Shown here: piece by piece, positions 13,306 through 20,745 of the stretch
How the letters are laid out: each line of letters starts with the position of its first letter
Numbering within the stretch: the stretch's first letter is position 1
Virus record (IMG/VR): IMGVR_UViG_3300009537_000056
Location: 1 to 41,342 of that record
Reading direction: 5' to 3' (one strand)
Origin: a virus
Length of the DNA stretch: 41,342 bases
Position numbers and translations under genes: made by a program
The notes under the pieces: model-generated
What the model saw: only the letters and a program-made list of their open reading frames with translations
Database searches by the model: none
What the model was told of the DNA's origin: nothing

Positions 13306-13691
13306 TGCGGGCCGACAACATCGCTGCTTTAGGCAGAATCGGTAAGATTGCTGCTTCGTCTATAGCTTCTTCGGGGAGAATAGGACGTAACGTCCTGATC
13401 CTTATAATTCCCGTTGAATATACGCCTTTTACTCTGGCACATATTCTTCCACGGGAATATGAAGCTGAGGTACTTGCCCGTGAGTTCTTCGTAGAGATTG
13501 TAGAGAATGAACTTCACGAGGCCGAAGTAGTTGCTGGTTACGTTTACGTGTTGGCCCTGGATCGACCCGTTTCTGTAGAAACTTTATTTGGAGCTAGTAC
13601 CGTTCATGTGGCTCCTCCTGAGGAGTCCAAAGTTGAAGTTCTCACGAAGGAATTTACTGTAGAGGTAGCCGATGGCGGACTTTACGATTAA
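13305..13691 (+). CDS. Protein of unknown function with hydrophobic N-terminal region (128 aa)
   Basis: ATG 13305 overlaps the previous stop codon (TAATG). The N-terminus (MRADNIAALGRIGKIAASSI...GRNVLILIIPVEY) is basic and hydrophobic. Two related acidic segments follow (LAREFFVEIVENELHEAEVV and LTKEFTVEVADGGLYD), each with the pattern EF-VE-, suggesting a duplicated beta unit. It overlaps the next gene by 20 bases. No family is recognised. Its place next to a BppU-like protein suggests a virion accessory part. Confidence 0.65.
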   Translation: MRADNIAALGRIGKIAASSIASSGRIGRNVLILIIPVEYTPFTLAHILPREYEAEVLAREFFVEIVENELHEAEVVAGYVYVLALDRPVSVETLFGASTVHVAPPEESKVEVLTKEFTVEVADGGLYD

Positions 13692-14007
13692 AAGAAACGA
13701 TTTGCTTCCTATATTGGAAGCGATCTTACGAGATGCTAATGAGAATCCTGTTGATTTGACCGACGCCACTGGCGTTGTATTTCATATGCGAGAGGAAGCT
13801 GGCGCAGCGATGAAAATCACAGATGGGTTGGCTGCAATTGGGTCTAATCCAGCAGCAGGTCAAGTTAGTTATGCTTGGCAAACGGATGAAACCGATACTA
13901 GTGGAATTTTCCTAGCCGAGTTTGAAGTAACCTGGACTGGTGGTAAAATTCAGACATATCCAAGTAAGGGATATATAAGTGTCGAGGTTGTAGACGATCT
14001 TGCCTAA
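13672..14007 (+). CDS. BppU N-terminal-domain-like protein (111 aa)
   Basis: The sequence MADFTIKRNDLLPILEAILR, followed by DANENPVDLTDATGVVFHMR and a C-terminal strand set ending FEVTWTGGKIQTYPSKGYIS, closely follows the N-terminal domain of phage baseplate upper protein BppU, an Ig-like fold that anchors receptor-binding proteins in lactococcal phages. Here the domain is a complete free-standing gene. It is encoded upstream of the capsid gene rather than in the tail-tip cluster, so a role in attaching head fibres or decoration proteins is plausible. It overlaps the preceding gene by 20 bases. Confidence 0.75.
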   Translation: MADFTIKRNDLLPILEAILRDANENPVDLTDATGVVFHMREEAGAAMKITDGLAAIGSNPAAGQVSYAWQTDETDTSGIFLAEFEVTWTGGKIQTYPSKGYISVEVVDDLA

Positions 14008-14059
14008 CCATAAGTGGTAACGAAAGATTATCGAGAATGATTGTAGAGAAGGAGAGAAT

Positions 14060-14326
14060 ATGCAGAGCACAATAATTCGAAGACGAACTACAAGATTAGC
14101 TGTCCGTAGTCCTGACATCGATGGTTTTTTGCCGAAGTCGGATGTCGAGATGCTATATACTCGTTGGGACGATGACTCGTGGGGTAAACCACTTATGCTG
14201 CATGGAAATATACCCTCGATTACGTGTGATCAAGTCAAAGAGGTTGGTTTTCAGGACCTCTCTAAGGTTTACGGGGTTCGACGTGCCAAGCGTCTGATAG
14301 ATGCTGCTGCACGAGGAGCCCTATAA
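14060..14326 (+). CDS. Protein of unknown function (88 aa)
   Basis: ATG 14060 is preceded by AAGGAGAG at about 14048-14055. The N-terminus is strongly basic (MQSTIIRRRTTRLAVRSPDI). The centre is acidic and aromatic (MLYTRWDDDSWGKPLMLHGN) and the C-terminus is a basic helix (DLSKVYGVRRAKRLIDAAAR). It lies directly before the prohead protease and could be a minor head protein or assembly factor. No family is recognised. Confidence 0.65.
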   Translation: MQSTIIRRRTTRLAVRSPDIDGFLPKSDVEMLYTRWDDDSWGKPLMLHGNIPSITCDQVKEVGFQDLSKVYGVRRAKRLIDAAARGAL

Positions 14327-14335
14327 TTTTGTGTC

Positions 14336-15919
14336 GTGCAAAAATCCCCGGCCTGTCGTCAAGAAGGGGAATCCGTAGAGGATTGTGTAGCACGAAAGAT
14401 TCCCGAGATCAAGGAAGAGAATCCTGACTGGGATGACGATCAGGTTCAAGCAGTAGCATTTTCGATTTGCGAGGAATCTTGCGCAGATAAACAAATGGAG
14501 AAAACTATGGCAACCAGAGAAGGCAACTTCATTACCAAGCATCTCGGAATTCCGTTGGAAAAGGGTTTTACTACTCAAGAAGACGGATCAATTCTCGTGC
14601 GTGGGTTTTTCACTAGCGACAATATTGACGAGATTGGGGATATCATCACTCAGGAAGCAACTGAGAAGGCTATTCCGAAGTATCGACAATGGGGCAACAT
14701 CCGTTATATGCACATGCCGAAGCCCGTTGCCAAAGTTATCAATATCGGCAAAGACGATGGCCTCGACTGGAATGAGGTTGAGATTCAAGTCATCGATCCC
14801 GAAGCAGTTTTCCAGGTCAAGAATGGTCTGTTGAAGGCGCTGAGTGTTGGGATCATTATTCGATCATTCGATGATATAGAAATTGATGAGGAAACCGGAG
14901 CCTGGAAGATTCTTGCCTACGAATTGGTGGAGATCAGCTTAGTGGATCATCCTGCAAATTATGATGCACGGCTCTTCCTTGATGAAGATAAGAATATTCC
15001 GGTAAGCTCCGAACTGCGGCAGCTAGTGGCTACCCATGGCTTTACAGTCGTGTCTAAGGCCCTCGGCGCAGTTGGAACCCTGGAGGAGGGATTTGATATG
15101 GCACAACTAGAACAGGACCTCCAGGCAGACGAAGAACTTGAAGTAGAGTCTGCGGAAGAGGCAACTGACGAAGCCGAGGTTGAAGCTGAAGTGGAACTTT
15201 CCGCTGACGCTGATGAAACTGAGGAAACTGAGGAAGCTGAGGAAACTGAGGAAGAGGCTATTCCCGATGATGTGGAACAACTTTCTGACCTCGGATTAGC
15301 TGGCACCGTCGAAGTTGGCGAGGACGGACCTTGGGTTTCTGAAGAGGACTCCGAAGAAACTGTTGAAGAGGAACTCGTATTGGAGGAATCTGGTGTTGAG
15401 TTCTCTGAGACAACCGAAGAAGAAGATGAACTCCTTGAGGTGTTAGTTGAATCCTTGGAAGAAGATTCTCCTGAGGAAGAGACTGACATTGAAGAGGAAG
15501 AAGCAATTGAAGAAGCTGACGACGAAGGCGACTCTCAGGAGATTTCTGAGGAATTCGCTATCAAGGTCGCAAAAGCACTCATCGACCTTCTTTCAGAGGC
15601 TGAGGCAGAGGCTCCCGAAGACGAGGAGCAGTCCGAAGCAGAGAGAATGGTAGAGATCGAGGTTGAGTCAACTGAAGAGGAAGAGGTTGTCGATCCAATC
15701 GCAGCACTCACTGAGAAGTTGGCTGATCTTGAAAGTCAGCTTGCAGAGCTTCGTAAGCCTGCAAAGCGAACCGGACGAGCTAAGACTGAGGTTCTGCCGC
15801 ACGAAGCCTTGGAAGAGGTAGAGAACGCAGCACCTGAGGAAGAGGGAGACCTCTTGAAGTCCGCTCTACGCAATTATATTTCCCGACCTGTATCGGCAGT
15901 AATCCGAGATAGGTCCTAA
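14336..15919 (+). CDS. Prohead protease (XkdF-like) fused to scaffold domain (up to 527 aa)
   Basis: The middle region (residues about 60-230) matches XkdF/HK97-type head maturation serine proteases: VRGFFTSDNIDEIGDIITQE, WGNIRYMHMPKPVAKV with the catalytic-type histidine, KNGLLKALSVGIIIRSFDDI with the serine, and ELVEISLVDHPANYDARLFL, the family hallmark. A roughly 230-residue extremely Glu/Asp-rich segment and a coiled-coil end (AALTEKLADLESQLAELRKP) follow, typical of a scaffold joined to the protease. Residues 7-49 (CRQEGESVEDCVARKIPEI...) form a small Cys-containing domain seen on other phage proteases. The first start is GTG 14336 with a distant ribosome binding site; ATG 14507 has GGAGAAAACT just upstream and may give a second product lacking the Cys domain. 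Confidence 0.88.
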   Translation: MQKSPACRQEGESVEDCVARKIPEIKEENPDWDDDQVQAVAFSICEESCADKQMEKTMATREGNFITKHLGIPLEKGFTTQEDGSILVRGFFTSDNIDEIGDIITQEATEKAIPKYRQWGNIRYMHMPKPVAKVINIGKDDGLDWNEVEIQVIDPEAVFQVKNGLLKALSVGIIIRSFDDIEIDEETGAWKILAYELVEISLVDHPANYDARLFLDEDKNIPVSSELRQLVATHGFTVVSKALGAVGTLEEGFDMAQLEQDLQADEELEVESAEEATDEAEVEAEVELSADADETEETEEAEETEEEAIPDDVEQLSDLGLAGTVEVGEDGPWVSEEDSEETVEEELVLEESGVEFSETTEEEDELLEVLVESLEEDSPEEETDIEEEEAIEEADDEGDSQEISEEFAIKVAKALIDLLSEAEAEAPEDEEQSEAERMVEIEVESTEEEEVVDPIAALTEKLADLESQLAELRKPAKRTGRAKTEVLPHEALEEVENAAPEEEGDLLKSALRNYISRPVSAVIRDRS

Positions 15920-15939
15920 CTCTGATAAGAGGTAATCCA

Positions 15940-17319
15940 ATGAATACTGTTAAGGATCGACTCTACGCACAGATCATGGAGCAGGCACGAGGCTCCGGTG
16001 AGGAACTCCGAAAGGCGCTCCTAACGACCGGTGACGGTGCCGCATTGCTTCCTTATGATCTGGACCCAATGCTTCATGAAGAGCTACTCAAGGTTCAGCC
16101 GCTGGCTGTTCTCTTCAGTGTTCTTGAAGCAGGCTCCAAGACCCACGAGTACAACGTCCGCTCCAGCCACCCGCAAGCATGGTTCGAAGGTGAAGTCACC
16201 CCGGCGAATGCCAAGAACAGCGTATACCAGCGCAAGTCTGTCCAGATGAAGATTCAGCGTATTTGGGGCTCTGTTTCTGGTTTTGCTCAGGCAATGGACG
16301 AGCGCTTCATTGATGCGCTTTCCACTGAGCTTGAAGGTTCTGTCGAAGGTATGGCTAACATCCTCGAATATGGTTTGATGTGGGGCGCAGCCGATGATAT
16401 CGGATTCACTGGTGATCCATACCAGTACTCCGGTTTGATTCCTCGTGTGTTCGCAGACGCCCCAGGTAACATCGTTGATGCTGGCGGCGATCAGATCGAT
16501 CTTGCTGATCTGGATGAGGCTATTGCTCGTAGCACCGCCTTCCGTGGTGTTCGTGGTGATCCGAAGGTATGGATTATGAGCACCCGTATGAAGCAGGTTG
16601 TTGATGGTCTTCAGACCAAGGTTCAGATTCCTCTCACGGAATCCGTGCTGGCAGAAGGTCGAATCGTTATGGCTAACTACGCCAATGTTCCAATGTTGGA
16701 GAGTGATTACATCGCTCCGGCATCTGGTGCAACAAGTTCTCCTACAGCAACAGCAGCACCCGCCTCTGGCGGTGCTCTGATTGATGACGAGTACTTCTAC
16801 GTCATTTCCTCGGTTACTGCATATGGTGAGCAGGTGGCTGGTGGTGAGGATTCGGCAACGACCTCCACGACCAATAACACCGTTGACCTCTCCTGGACCG
16901 CTGACGCTGGCGCATTGCTCTACATGATCTTCCGTGGTCTTGCAACCGGAAACGCCAATTTGAAGCTCCTTGATGTCATTCCGGCACTCACCTACGATGC
17001 TGCTGGAACCGTCAATGGATCGGTTGAAGCCTACTCGGACGATGGTTCGATTGATACCGGTTCTGGAGCTACACTACCGGATATCCAGCCACTCTCCACT
17101 GGTGAGGAAAATATTCTTCTGGCTAACTACAACCCACGTCGAGGTGGAGCCTACTTGGGCAAGATCGATGACATGGGTCGTCAGACGGATCGACTCTTCA
17201 GCTTTGTTGAGTTGGCACGTGTCAAGGACACCTTTGACTACATGCTTAAGGGCTATCTGTCCGCTCGCTTGGTTCACCCGAACCTCGTGGCAGTCGTCCG
17301 ACACGCAAAGCTTGCCTAA
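15940..17319 (+). CDS. Major capsid protein, HK97 fold with inserted Ig/Fn3-like domain (459 aa)
   Basis: The product builds the icosahedral shell. N-terminal-arm and E-loop features (FEGEVTPANAKNSVYQRKSV), the spine helix (ALSTELEGSVEGMANILEYG), the P-domain strand set (GDPKVWIMSTRMKQVVDGLQ) and the closing A-domain (DTFDYMLKGYLSARLVHPNL) follow the HK97-fold order seen downstream of XkdF-type proteases. Residues about 265-372 break this order with a Gly/Ser/Thr-rich beta module (YFYVISSVTAYGEQVAGGED, ...VDLSWTADAGALLYMIFRGL), which looks like an Fn3/Ig domain exposed on the capsid surface. Many codons end in C, as expected for a highly expressed gene. The gene is followed directly by a terminator. 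Confidence 0.92.
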   Translation: MNTVKDRLYAQIMEQARGSGEELRKALLTTGDGAALLPYDLDPMLHEELLKVQPLAVLFSVLEAGSKTHEYNVRSSHPQAWFEGEVTPANAKNSVYQRKSVQMKIQRIWGSVSGFAQAMDERFIDALSTELEGSVEGMANILEYGLMWGAADDIGFTGDPYQYSGLIPRVFADAPGNIVDAGGDQIDLADLDEAIARSTAFRGVRGDPKVWIMSTRMKQVVDGLQTKVQIPLTESVLAEGRIVMANYANVPMLESDYIAPASGATSSPTATAAPASGGALIDDEYFYVISSVTAYGEQVAGGEDSATTSTTNNTVDLSWTADAGALLYMIFRGLATGNANLKLLDVIPALTYDAAGTVNGSVEAYSDDGSIDTGSGATLPDIQPLSTGEENILLANYNPRRGGAYLGKIDDMGRQTDRLFSFVELARVKDTFDYMLKGYLSARLVHPNLVAVVRHAKLA

Positions 17320-17340
17320 GTCTAAGCAACAAGAAACTCA

Positions 17341-17367
17341 AAGGCCCCTTATTACGAGGGGCCTTTT
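17341..17367 (+). terminator. Rho-independent terminator after the capsid gene
   Basis: AAGGCCCCT pairs with AGGGGCCTT around TATTACG, followed by a T run (TTTTTCTTTT). It is partially symmetric and could work on both strands. Confidence 0.92.
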
Positions 17368-17379
17368 TCTTTTCGGGTG

Positions 17380-17408
17380 CGATTGTAGTTGATAGTCCAA
17401 ACTTGGAC
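17380..17408 (+). promoter_or_regulatory. CGATTGTAGT motif plus GTCCAA/TTGGAC inverted repeat
   Basis: After the capsid terminator the 10-mer CGATTGTAGT (17380-17389) recurs in the same setting as before the portal gene. It is followed by the inverted repeat GTCCAA (17395-17400) and TTGGAC (17403-17408), which lies just before the ribosome binding site (AGGAGA) of the next gene. It is probably a promoter/operator region for the connector genes. Confidence 0.4.
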
Positions 17409-17419
17409 AGGAGATACCT

Positions 17420-17983
17420 ATGGCCTGGAAACTCTGCTCGAAACAGCAAGTTATTTCTATTCACCCGTTCCCCGCCGATGAACTGGACGATTTTTGGAGT
17501 GACGTTGTAGAAGCGCTTATCAAACAACACCTGGGAACTCCCCATCTTGGAGAAAGTATAGCCGTTACCAACGAGACGCATGATGGTGATGGTACTAATA
17601 TGCTGGTTGTTCGTAAGCCGCCTATTATTTCAGTTCAAGATGTGCGGGTTAGCGGTGTGGCGTTGATTCCGGGTGACTACGTGGTTTATCCACACCATAT
17701 TGCTCTGATTGCCCAGACTTTTCCTGAGGGTGTTCTGAACGCACAAATTGACTATACCTCTGGCGATCCTACGGTTGATCCTACTGTGCAGCTAACAGCA
17801 GCCTCTATGATCGCAGCAATCATCAATTATCGTCAACGCTACGGGGCCGATAGCACGATCAAGTGGGCTACCGGAGAACAAGAGATGGGAGAATCTACGC
17901 CTAATATGAATGTGGGTCTTACCAGTCACCTCAAACAGATCATGAAGCGTATGCTTCGTAGGGAGAGAATCCGTGCCAGTTAA
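17420..17983 (+). CDS. Head-tail connector/adaptor protein (187 aa)
   Basis: ATG 17420 follows AGGAGA. The first gene after the capsid with this length and order, its helical N- and C-terminal parts and a central beta segment (TNMLVVRKPPIISVQDVRVS, then VALIPGDYVVYPHHIALIAQ and GVLNAQIDYTSGDPTVDPTV) match gp6/Ad1-type connectors that bind the portal and close the head. The C-terminal helix is basic (LKQIMKRMLRRERIRAS). It overlaps the next gene by 11 bases. Confidence 0.75.
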   Translation: MAWKLCSKQQVISIHPFPADELDDFWSDVVEALIKQHLGTPHLGESIAVTNETHDGDGTNMLVVRKPPIISVQDVRVSGVALIPGDYVVYPHHIALIAQTFPEGVLNAQIDYTSGDPTVDPTVQLTAASMIAAIINYRQRYGADSTIKWATGEQEMGESTPNMNVGLTSHLKQIMKRMLRRERIRAS

Positions 17984-18698
17984 GACTACGATGAGGGCGG
18001 GTCCGGTAATTATTACAGTGGACATGACTGACGTAAGGGGCTTTCTTAAAGAACATAGGGTCAAAAATACGGGAGCGATTTACGATGGTCTTCGTCAACA
18101 GTCTGCCACTGTAGCTAACCGTGTGGCAAAGCTTGCTAAAGAACGTCTATCGGTAGGTGGTAAGAAGGATATTGGAGTAACCGGAAAGGCCGCAGAAAAC
18201 ATTAGGGTGGAGGAAGCAGGAAAGTACGGAGCACAGATCGTAGAGGGACCTTATCCTGCAAACTTCTACATTAGAGAGGGCCGTGCTCCAGGTGGAACGC
18301 CTCCCCCGACCAGACAGATCATTGACTGGATTGCTGCAAAAGGAATTTCCATTAAGCCACCAAAATCACAGGGAGGACCTCTTCGGTGGACAAAGAGTGG
18401 TGGTGCACAGGCTAACCAGAGTAGCAAGCCAAGCCGACCATTTAAGAGAGACCTTAAGCATATTGCGTCACTGATTGCTTATAGGATTGGTGAGCGGGGA
18501 CAAACGCACTTTTCTAAGTACCATCCAGAGGGCCATCCCAGATACGATTATTACGCAGAGATTTTGACTAGAACTCCAGGACGCCGACATTTTGAACGGC
18601 TGATGGATCAGAGTTTTGATGAATGGTTTCTACATTATGTGAGATTTCTGCGTTCTGGGCATTACCGTTCTCGTAAAGTTAGACTTGGAGAGTTCTAA
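17973..18698 (+). CDS. HK97 gp10-like head-tail / neck protein (241 aa)
   Basis: GTG 17973 with GGGAGAG upstream is the start. The motif VTGKAAENIRVEEAGKYGAQ, then IVEGPYPANFYIREGRAPGGTPPPTRQIIDWI, fits the gp10-like minor tail/neck family in which a conserved EGT-PH-I-like strip joins head and tail. The C-terminal 80 residues (basic and aromatic, RHFERLMDQSFDEWFLHYVR) extend beyond the usual length (about 120-150). It overlaps both neighbours (11 bases and 1 base). Confidence 0.82.
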   Translation: MPVKTTMRAGPVIITVDMTDVRGFLKEHRVKNTGAIYDGLRQQSATVANRVAKLAKERLSVGGKKDIGVTGKAAENIRVEEAGKYGAQIVEGPYPANFYIREGRAPGGTPPPTRQIIDWIAAKGISIKPPKSQGGPLRWTKSGGAQANQSSKPSRPFKRDLKHIASLIAYRIGERGQTHFSKYHPEGHPRYDYYAEILTRTPGRRHFERLMDQSFDEWFLHYVRFLRSGHYRSRKVRLGEF

Positions 18699-19147
18699 TG
18701 AATTACTCTGTGCTTGAAACAGCGATTGTAGATGAAGTACGGGCTCATTTCAGTGTTGACCATCGTGATCAGGTCGTTGCTGGAGACGTTGATCGTCTCT
18801 TGAAACAGATGATCGAAGGTGGAAAGAACTACGGAGTCCTCTTGGAATTCGGAGGAGGGGTTCGCAGAGGCCGATCTGAAGAAGAGCCCTTCAAACAAAG
18901 AATATGGCAGTGGAGTGTGATCAGTGTTTTCATGCTTCGTTTTACTGGAGATACTCAGGACGTTGAAGTGGAGTTGCGGGCGGTAATAGATAAGCTCTCA
19001 TCTCTTTTTGCCCAGGATCATACGCTTGGGGGACTAACCCCGTGGGTTCGATTAGAGAGAATTGATCAACCAGAGATCGTTCGTATGAATGATATTCCGA
19101 TGTATTGGGTTCCATTTGAAATTATGGTGTTTGAGAAGACCGCTTAG
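18698..19147 (+). CDS. Tail terminator / completion protein (149 aa)
   Basis: The start ATG overlaps the previous stop (TAATG). The alpha/beta pattern (MNYSVLETAIVDEVRAHFSV, ...VEVELRAVIDKLSSLFAQDH, ...WVPFEIMVFEKTA) and the position between the gp10-like gene and the tail tube gene match tail terminator proteins of the gpU/gp17 type that cap the tail tube and bind the head connector. Sequence identity in this family is low, so the call depends mainly on order and size. Confidence 0.7.
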   Translation: MNYSVLETAIVDEVRAHFSVDHRDQVVAGDVDRLLKQMIEGGKNYGVLLEFGGGVRRGRSEEEPFKQRIWQWSVISVFMLRFTGDTQDVEVELRAVIDKLSSLFAQDHTLGGLTPWVRLERIDQPEIVRMNDIPMYWVPFEIMVFEKTA

Positions 19148-19155
19148 GAGGCAAC

Positions 19156-19704
19156 ATGACATTACCGTGGATTACTAATGATGAAGCCGAAGACGAGATT
19201 GATGCAACTCCCGCAGCACGTGTTTTTGCGGAGGAGAATAATATCGATCTATCTGATGTGGAAGGTACTGGATCAGGGGGACGGATAATCCTATCTGATG
19301 TAGAATCTTTGGCTGAAGAGGAAGAGATATTTCCTTTGGAAGACTTTGACCGTGGACTACAACCAGAAATAGAGTTAGCACCAGAATCGGAAGTAGTGCC
19401 TGAGCCTGAGGCACCTGCACCAACAAAGTTCCCGTTAGGAACTCGAATTGTTGACGCAGCACAGGGCAAAAAGATGCTCGCCAGCACACACTCTCGATTC
19501 CAGCGAATTGCCCATCTTGTAGCATACCTAGGTCAGGGTGAACAGCCGAGGTTTGTTCTTTCAATGGTAATGTGGCAGGTTGTTCCTGGGGGTATCCTAT
19601 ATGTACCGCAGTCCCTCTCTACTTATGAGGGTCTAAACGTTTGGGAGAGGCTCGAAGAGGACACAGGAGCACCTGAGGGCTTCGTTGCTTTTCGAGCGCC
19701 TTAG
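19156..19704 (+). CDS. Virion-module protein with E3-binding (PSBD)-like domain (182 aa)
   Basis: ATG 19156 follows AGGAGG. Residues about 17-51 (ATPAARVFAEENNIDLSDVE, then GTGSGGRIILSDVESL) match the peripheral subunit-binding/E3-binding domain of 2-oxoacid dehydrogenase E2 chains: SPAAR-LA-E--IDL--V-GTG-GGRI---DVE. An acidic Pro/Glu-rich linker (about 52-90) follows, then a compact C-terminal domain (FPLGTRIVDAAQGKKMLAST, ...RFVLSMVMWQVVPGGILYVP). No lipoyl or acyltransferase domain is present, so it is not an E2 enzyme. Located between tail terminator and tail tube, it is probably a small tail or neck part, or an inhibitor that borrowed this fold. A 101-base spacer follows it. Confidence 0.7.
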   Translation: MTLPWITNDEAEDEIDATPAARVFAEENNIDLSDVEGTGSGGRIILSDVESLAEEEEIFPLEDFDRGLQPEIELAPESEVVPEPEAPAPTKFPLGTRIVDAAQGKKMLASTHSRFQRIAHLVAYLGQGEQPRFVLSMVMWQVVPGGILYVPQSLSTYEGLNVWERLEEDTGAPEGFVAFRAP

Positions 19705-19805
19705 CAATTGAAGGAAGTAGTAGATAGCCTGTTGAAAGGTTACCACAGTGCGCCCCGTGTGTGAGACGGTGGTGAAACGGAAGAGTCTAATGGAGGAACG
19801 CTAAT

Positions 19806-20222
19806 ATGGCTGCTATTGTAGGAATTGACGCACGAGTTGATCTATCAACTGATGGTGGTAGTATCTATACCCCGCTTTCTGAGCGTAACGAGTTTACGAT
19901 CAGTATTTCGGTTGATGTTGCCGAGCGTCGTCCGTTTGTGGCTGACCTGGACTCCGCTTGGGTCTTCAAGGCACGTACTTGGATGAACTGGAGTGGGTCA
20001 CTGGCAGGCTACTACGACGATGCTGACGACACGATCTTCACAACTATGAAGGCCGGATCGGTCATCAAGCTACGCTTCTACGACAGCCGAGCCGTTCTAA
20101 CGAAGTACTGGGAAGGCGATGCGCTGCTTACATCTGTTGAGCATGGCGTCACAACCGAAGACTTCGCCACCCTCAGTGTTGATTTCGAGGGTGTGGGTGA
20201 ACTGCTCCGAGTTGTCCCGTAA
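19806..20222 (+). CDS. Major tail tube protein (138 aa)
   Basis: ATG 19806 follows GGAGG. MAAIVGIDARVDLSTDGGSI and the central MNWSGSLAGYYDDADDTIFT, with a closing LSVDFEGVGELLRVVP, agree with siphophage major tail proteins of the TP901/gpV-like beta-sandwich family, where W-GS---GY-D--D and the final F-G-G are typical. The protein polymerises around the tape measure to form the tail tube. It is short for the family and has no additional Ig-like C-terminal domain. A stem-loop follows the stop codon, so it is probably the highly expressed last gene of its transcript part. Confidence 0.88.
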   Translation: MAAIVGIDARVDLSTDGGSIYTPLSERNEFTISISVDVAERRPFVADLDSAWVFKARTWMNWSGSLAGYYDDADDTIFTTMKAGSVIKLRFYDSRAVLTKYWEGDALLTSVEHGVTTEDFATLSVDFEGVGELLRVVP

Positions 20223-20249
20223 GCATAAGCCTGTAGATTGGTAAACCTT

Positions 20250-20284
20250 CCCCGGCCTGCCTCGTGCGGGTCGGGGTTGTTTAT
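20250..20284 (+). terminator. Stem-loop (terminator/attenuator) after the tail tube gene
   Basis: CCCCGGCCTGC (20250-20260) pairs over 11 positions, two of them G-T, with GCGGGTCGGGG (20266-20276) around CTCGT, followed by TTGTTTAT. It would reduce readthrough into the chaperone and tape measure genes and adjust stoichiometry. Confidence 0.75.
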
Positions 20285-20313
20285 TTACACCTAATAAAAG
20301 GAGTGTGAGAGAG

Positions 20314-20745
20314 ATGGGTGAAACAAGTATTGAGGTAGCAGGAAAATCGTTTGAGCTAGTCAAGCAGGGCCGAGAGCAAGCAGAGCAAGTGGTCGCACTC
20401 GGAAAGTGGATGAATCAGTATGGCCTTCCGGCGCTTGAAGGCATGATGAATGAAGAGGGAGAGGTCACTTTTTCAAGTGGCTTGGCCCTCCTTCAGGACC
20501 TGATTGGAAGCCTCACGCCCGATGCACTGATCGATCTATACATCGTGATCCTGGGTTGTTCCAAAGATTTCGCAGAAAAACATTTCGATATCGCTGTTTT
20601 GGTAGATTCTGTTATGATGGTCTACGAAGCACAGCCTTCGATTGGGAAAGTTCTTAGCCGTTTTTTCTCGCAAACTTCCTCCATCGAAAGTTCGGAAGAG
20701 CCTTCCACGACATCAGAGCAGCCTACGGATGGCCCGACGAACTAG
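20314..20745 (+). CDS. Tail assembly chaperone G (143 aa)
   Basis: ATG 20314 is chosen over GTG 20305 because AAGGAG (20298-20303) is 10 bases upstream. The acidic, mainly helical product (VAGKSFELVKQGREQAEQVV, ...EMMNEEGEVTF-like centre, ...DALIDLYIVILGCSKDFAEK) lies between tail tube and tape measure genes where the lambda G/T chaperones are found. A TTTTTTC slippery heptamer at 20661-20667 lets part of the ribosomes shift -1 and add the T part. The zero-frame product ends in a Ser/Glu/Thr-rich tail. Confidence 0.88.
   Translation: MGETSIEVAGKSFELVKQGREQAEQVVALGKWMNQYGLPALEGMMNEEGEVTFSSGLALLQDLIGSLTPDALIDLYIVILGCSKDFAEKHFDIAVLVDSVMMVYEAQPSIGKVLSRFFSQTSSIESSEEPSTTSEQPTDGPTN
20661..20667 (+). 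promoter_or_regulatory. Programmed -1 ribosomal frameshift site (TTTTTTC)
   Basis: In the chaperone frame the bases read CG-T-TTT-TTC, the X-XXY-YYZ form with X=Y=T. A -1 slip continues at CTC 20667 in the frame of the next ORF, which has no stop between this point and 21113. A short GGAAG/CTTCC hairpin follows at 20694-20706. Confidence 0.9.

Noticed and set aside
14959-15489. Ser-rich frame on the minus strand opposite the protease-scaffold gene
   Set aside because: It is the mirror of the Glu-rich codons (GAA/GAG read as TTC/CTC in shifted frames) and has no own signals.
19705-19805. Possible tRNA or small RNA in the spacer before the tail tube gene
   Set aside because: Only a weak hairpin (GTTACCAC with GTGGTGAAAC) is visible; no cloverleaf can be drawn.
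20694-20706. GGAAG/CTTCC hairpin as frameshift stimulator
   Set aside because: It is short and 26 bases from the slippery site, too far for the usual stimulatory distance.
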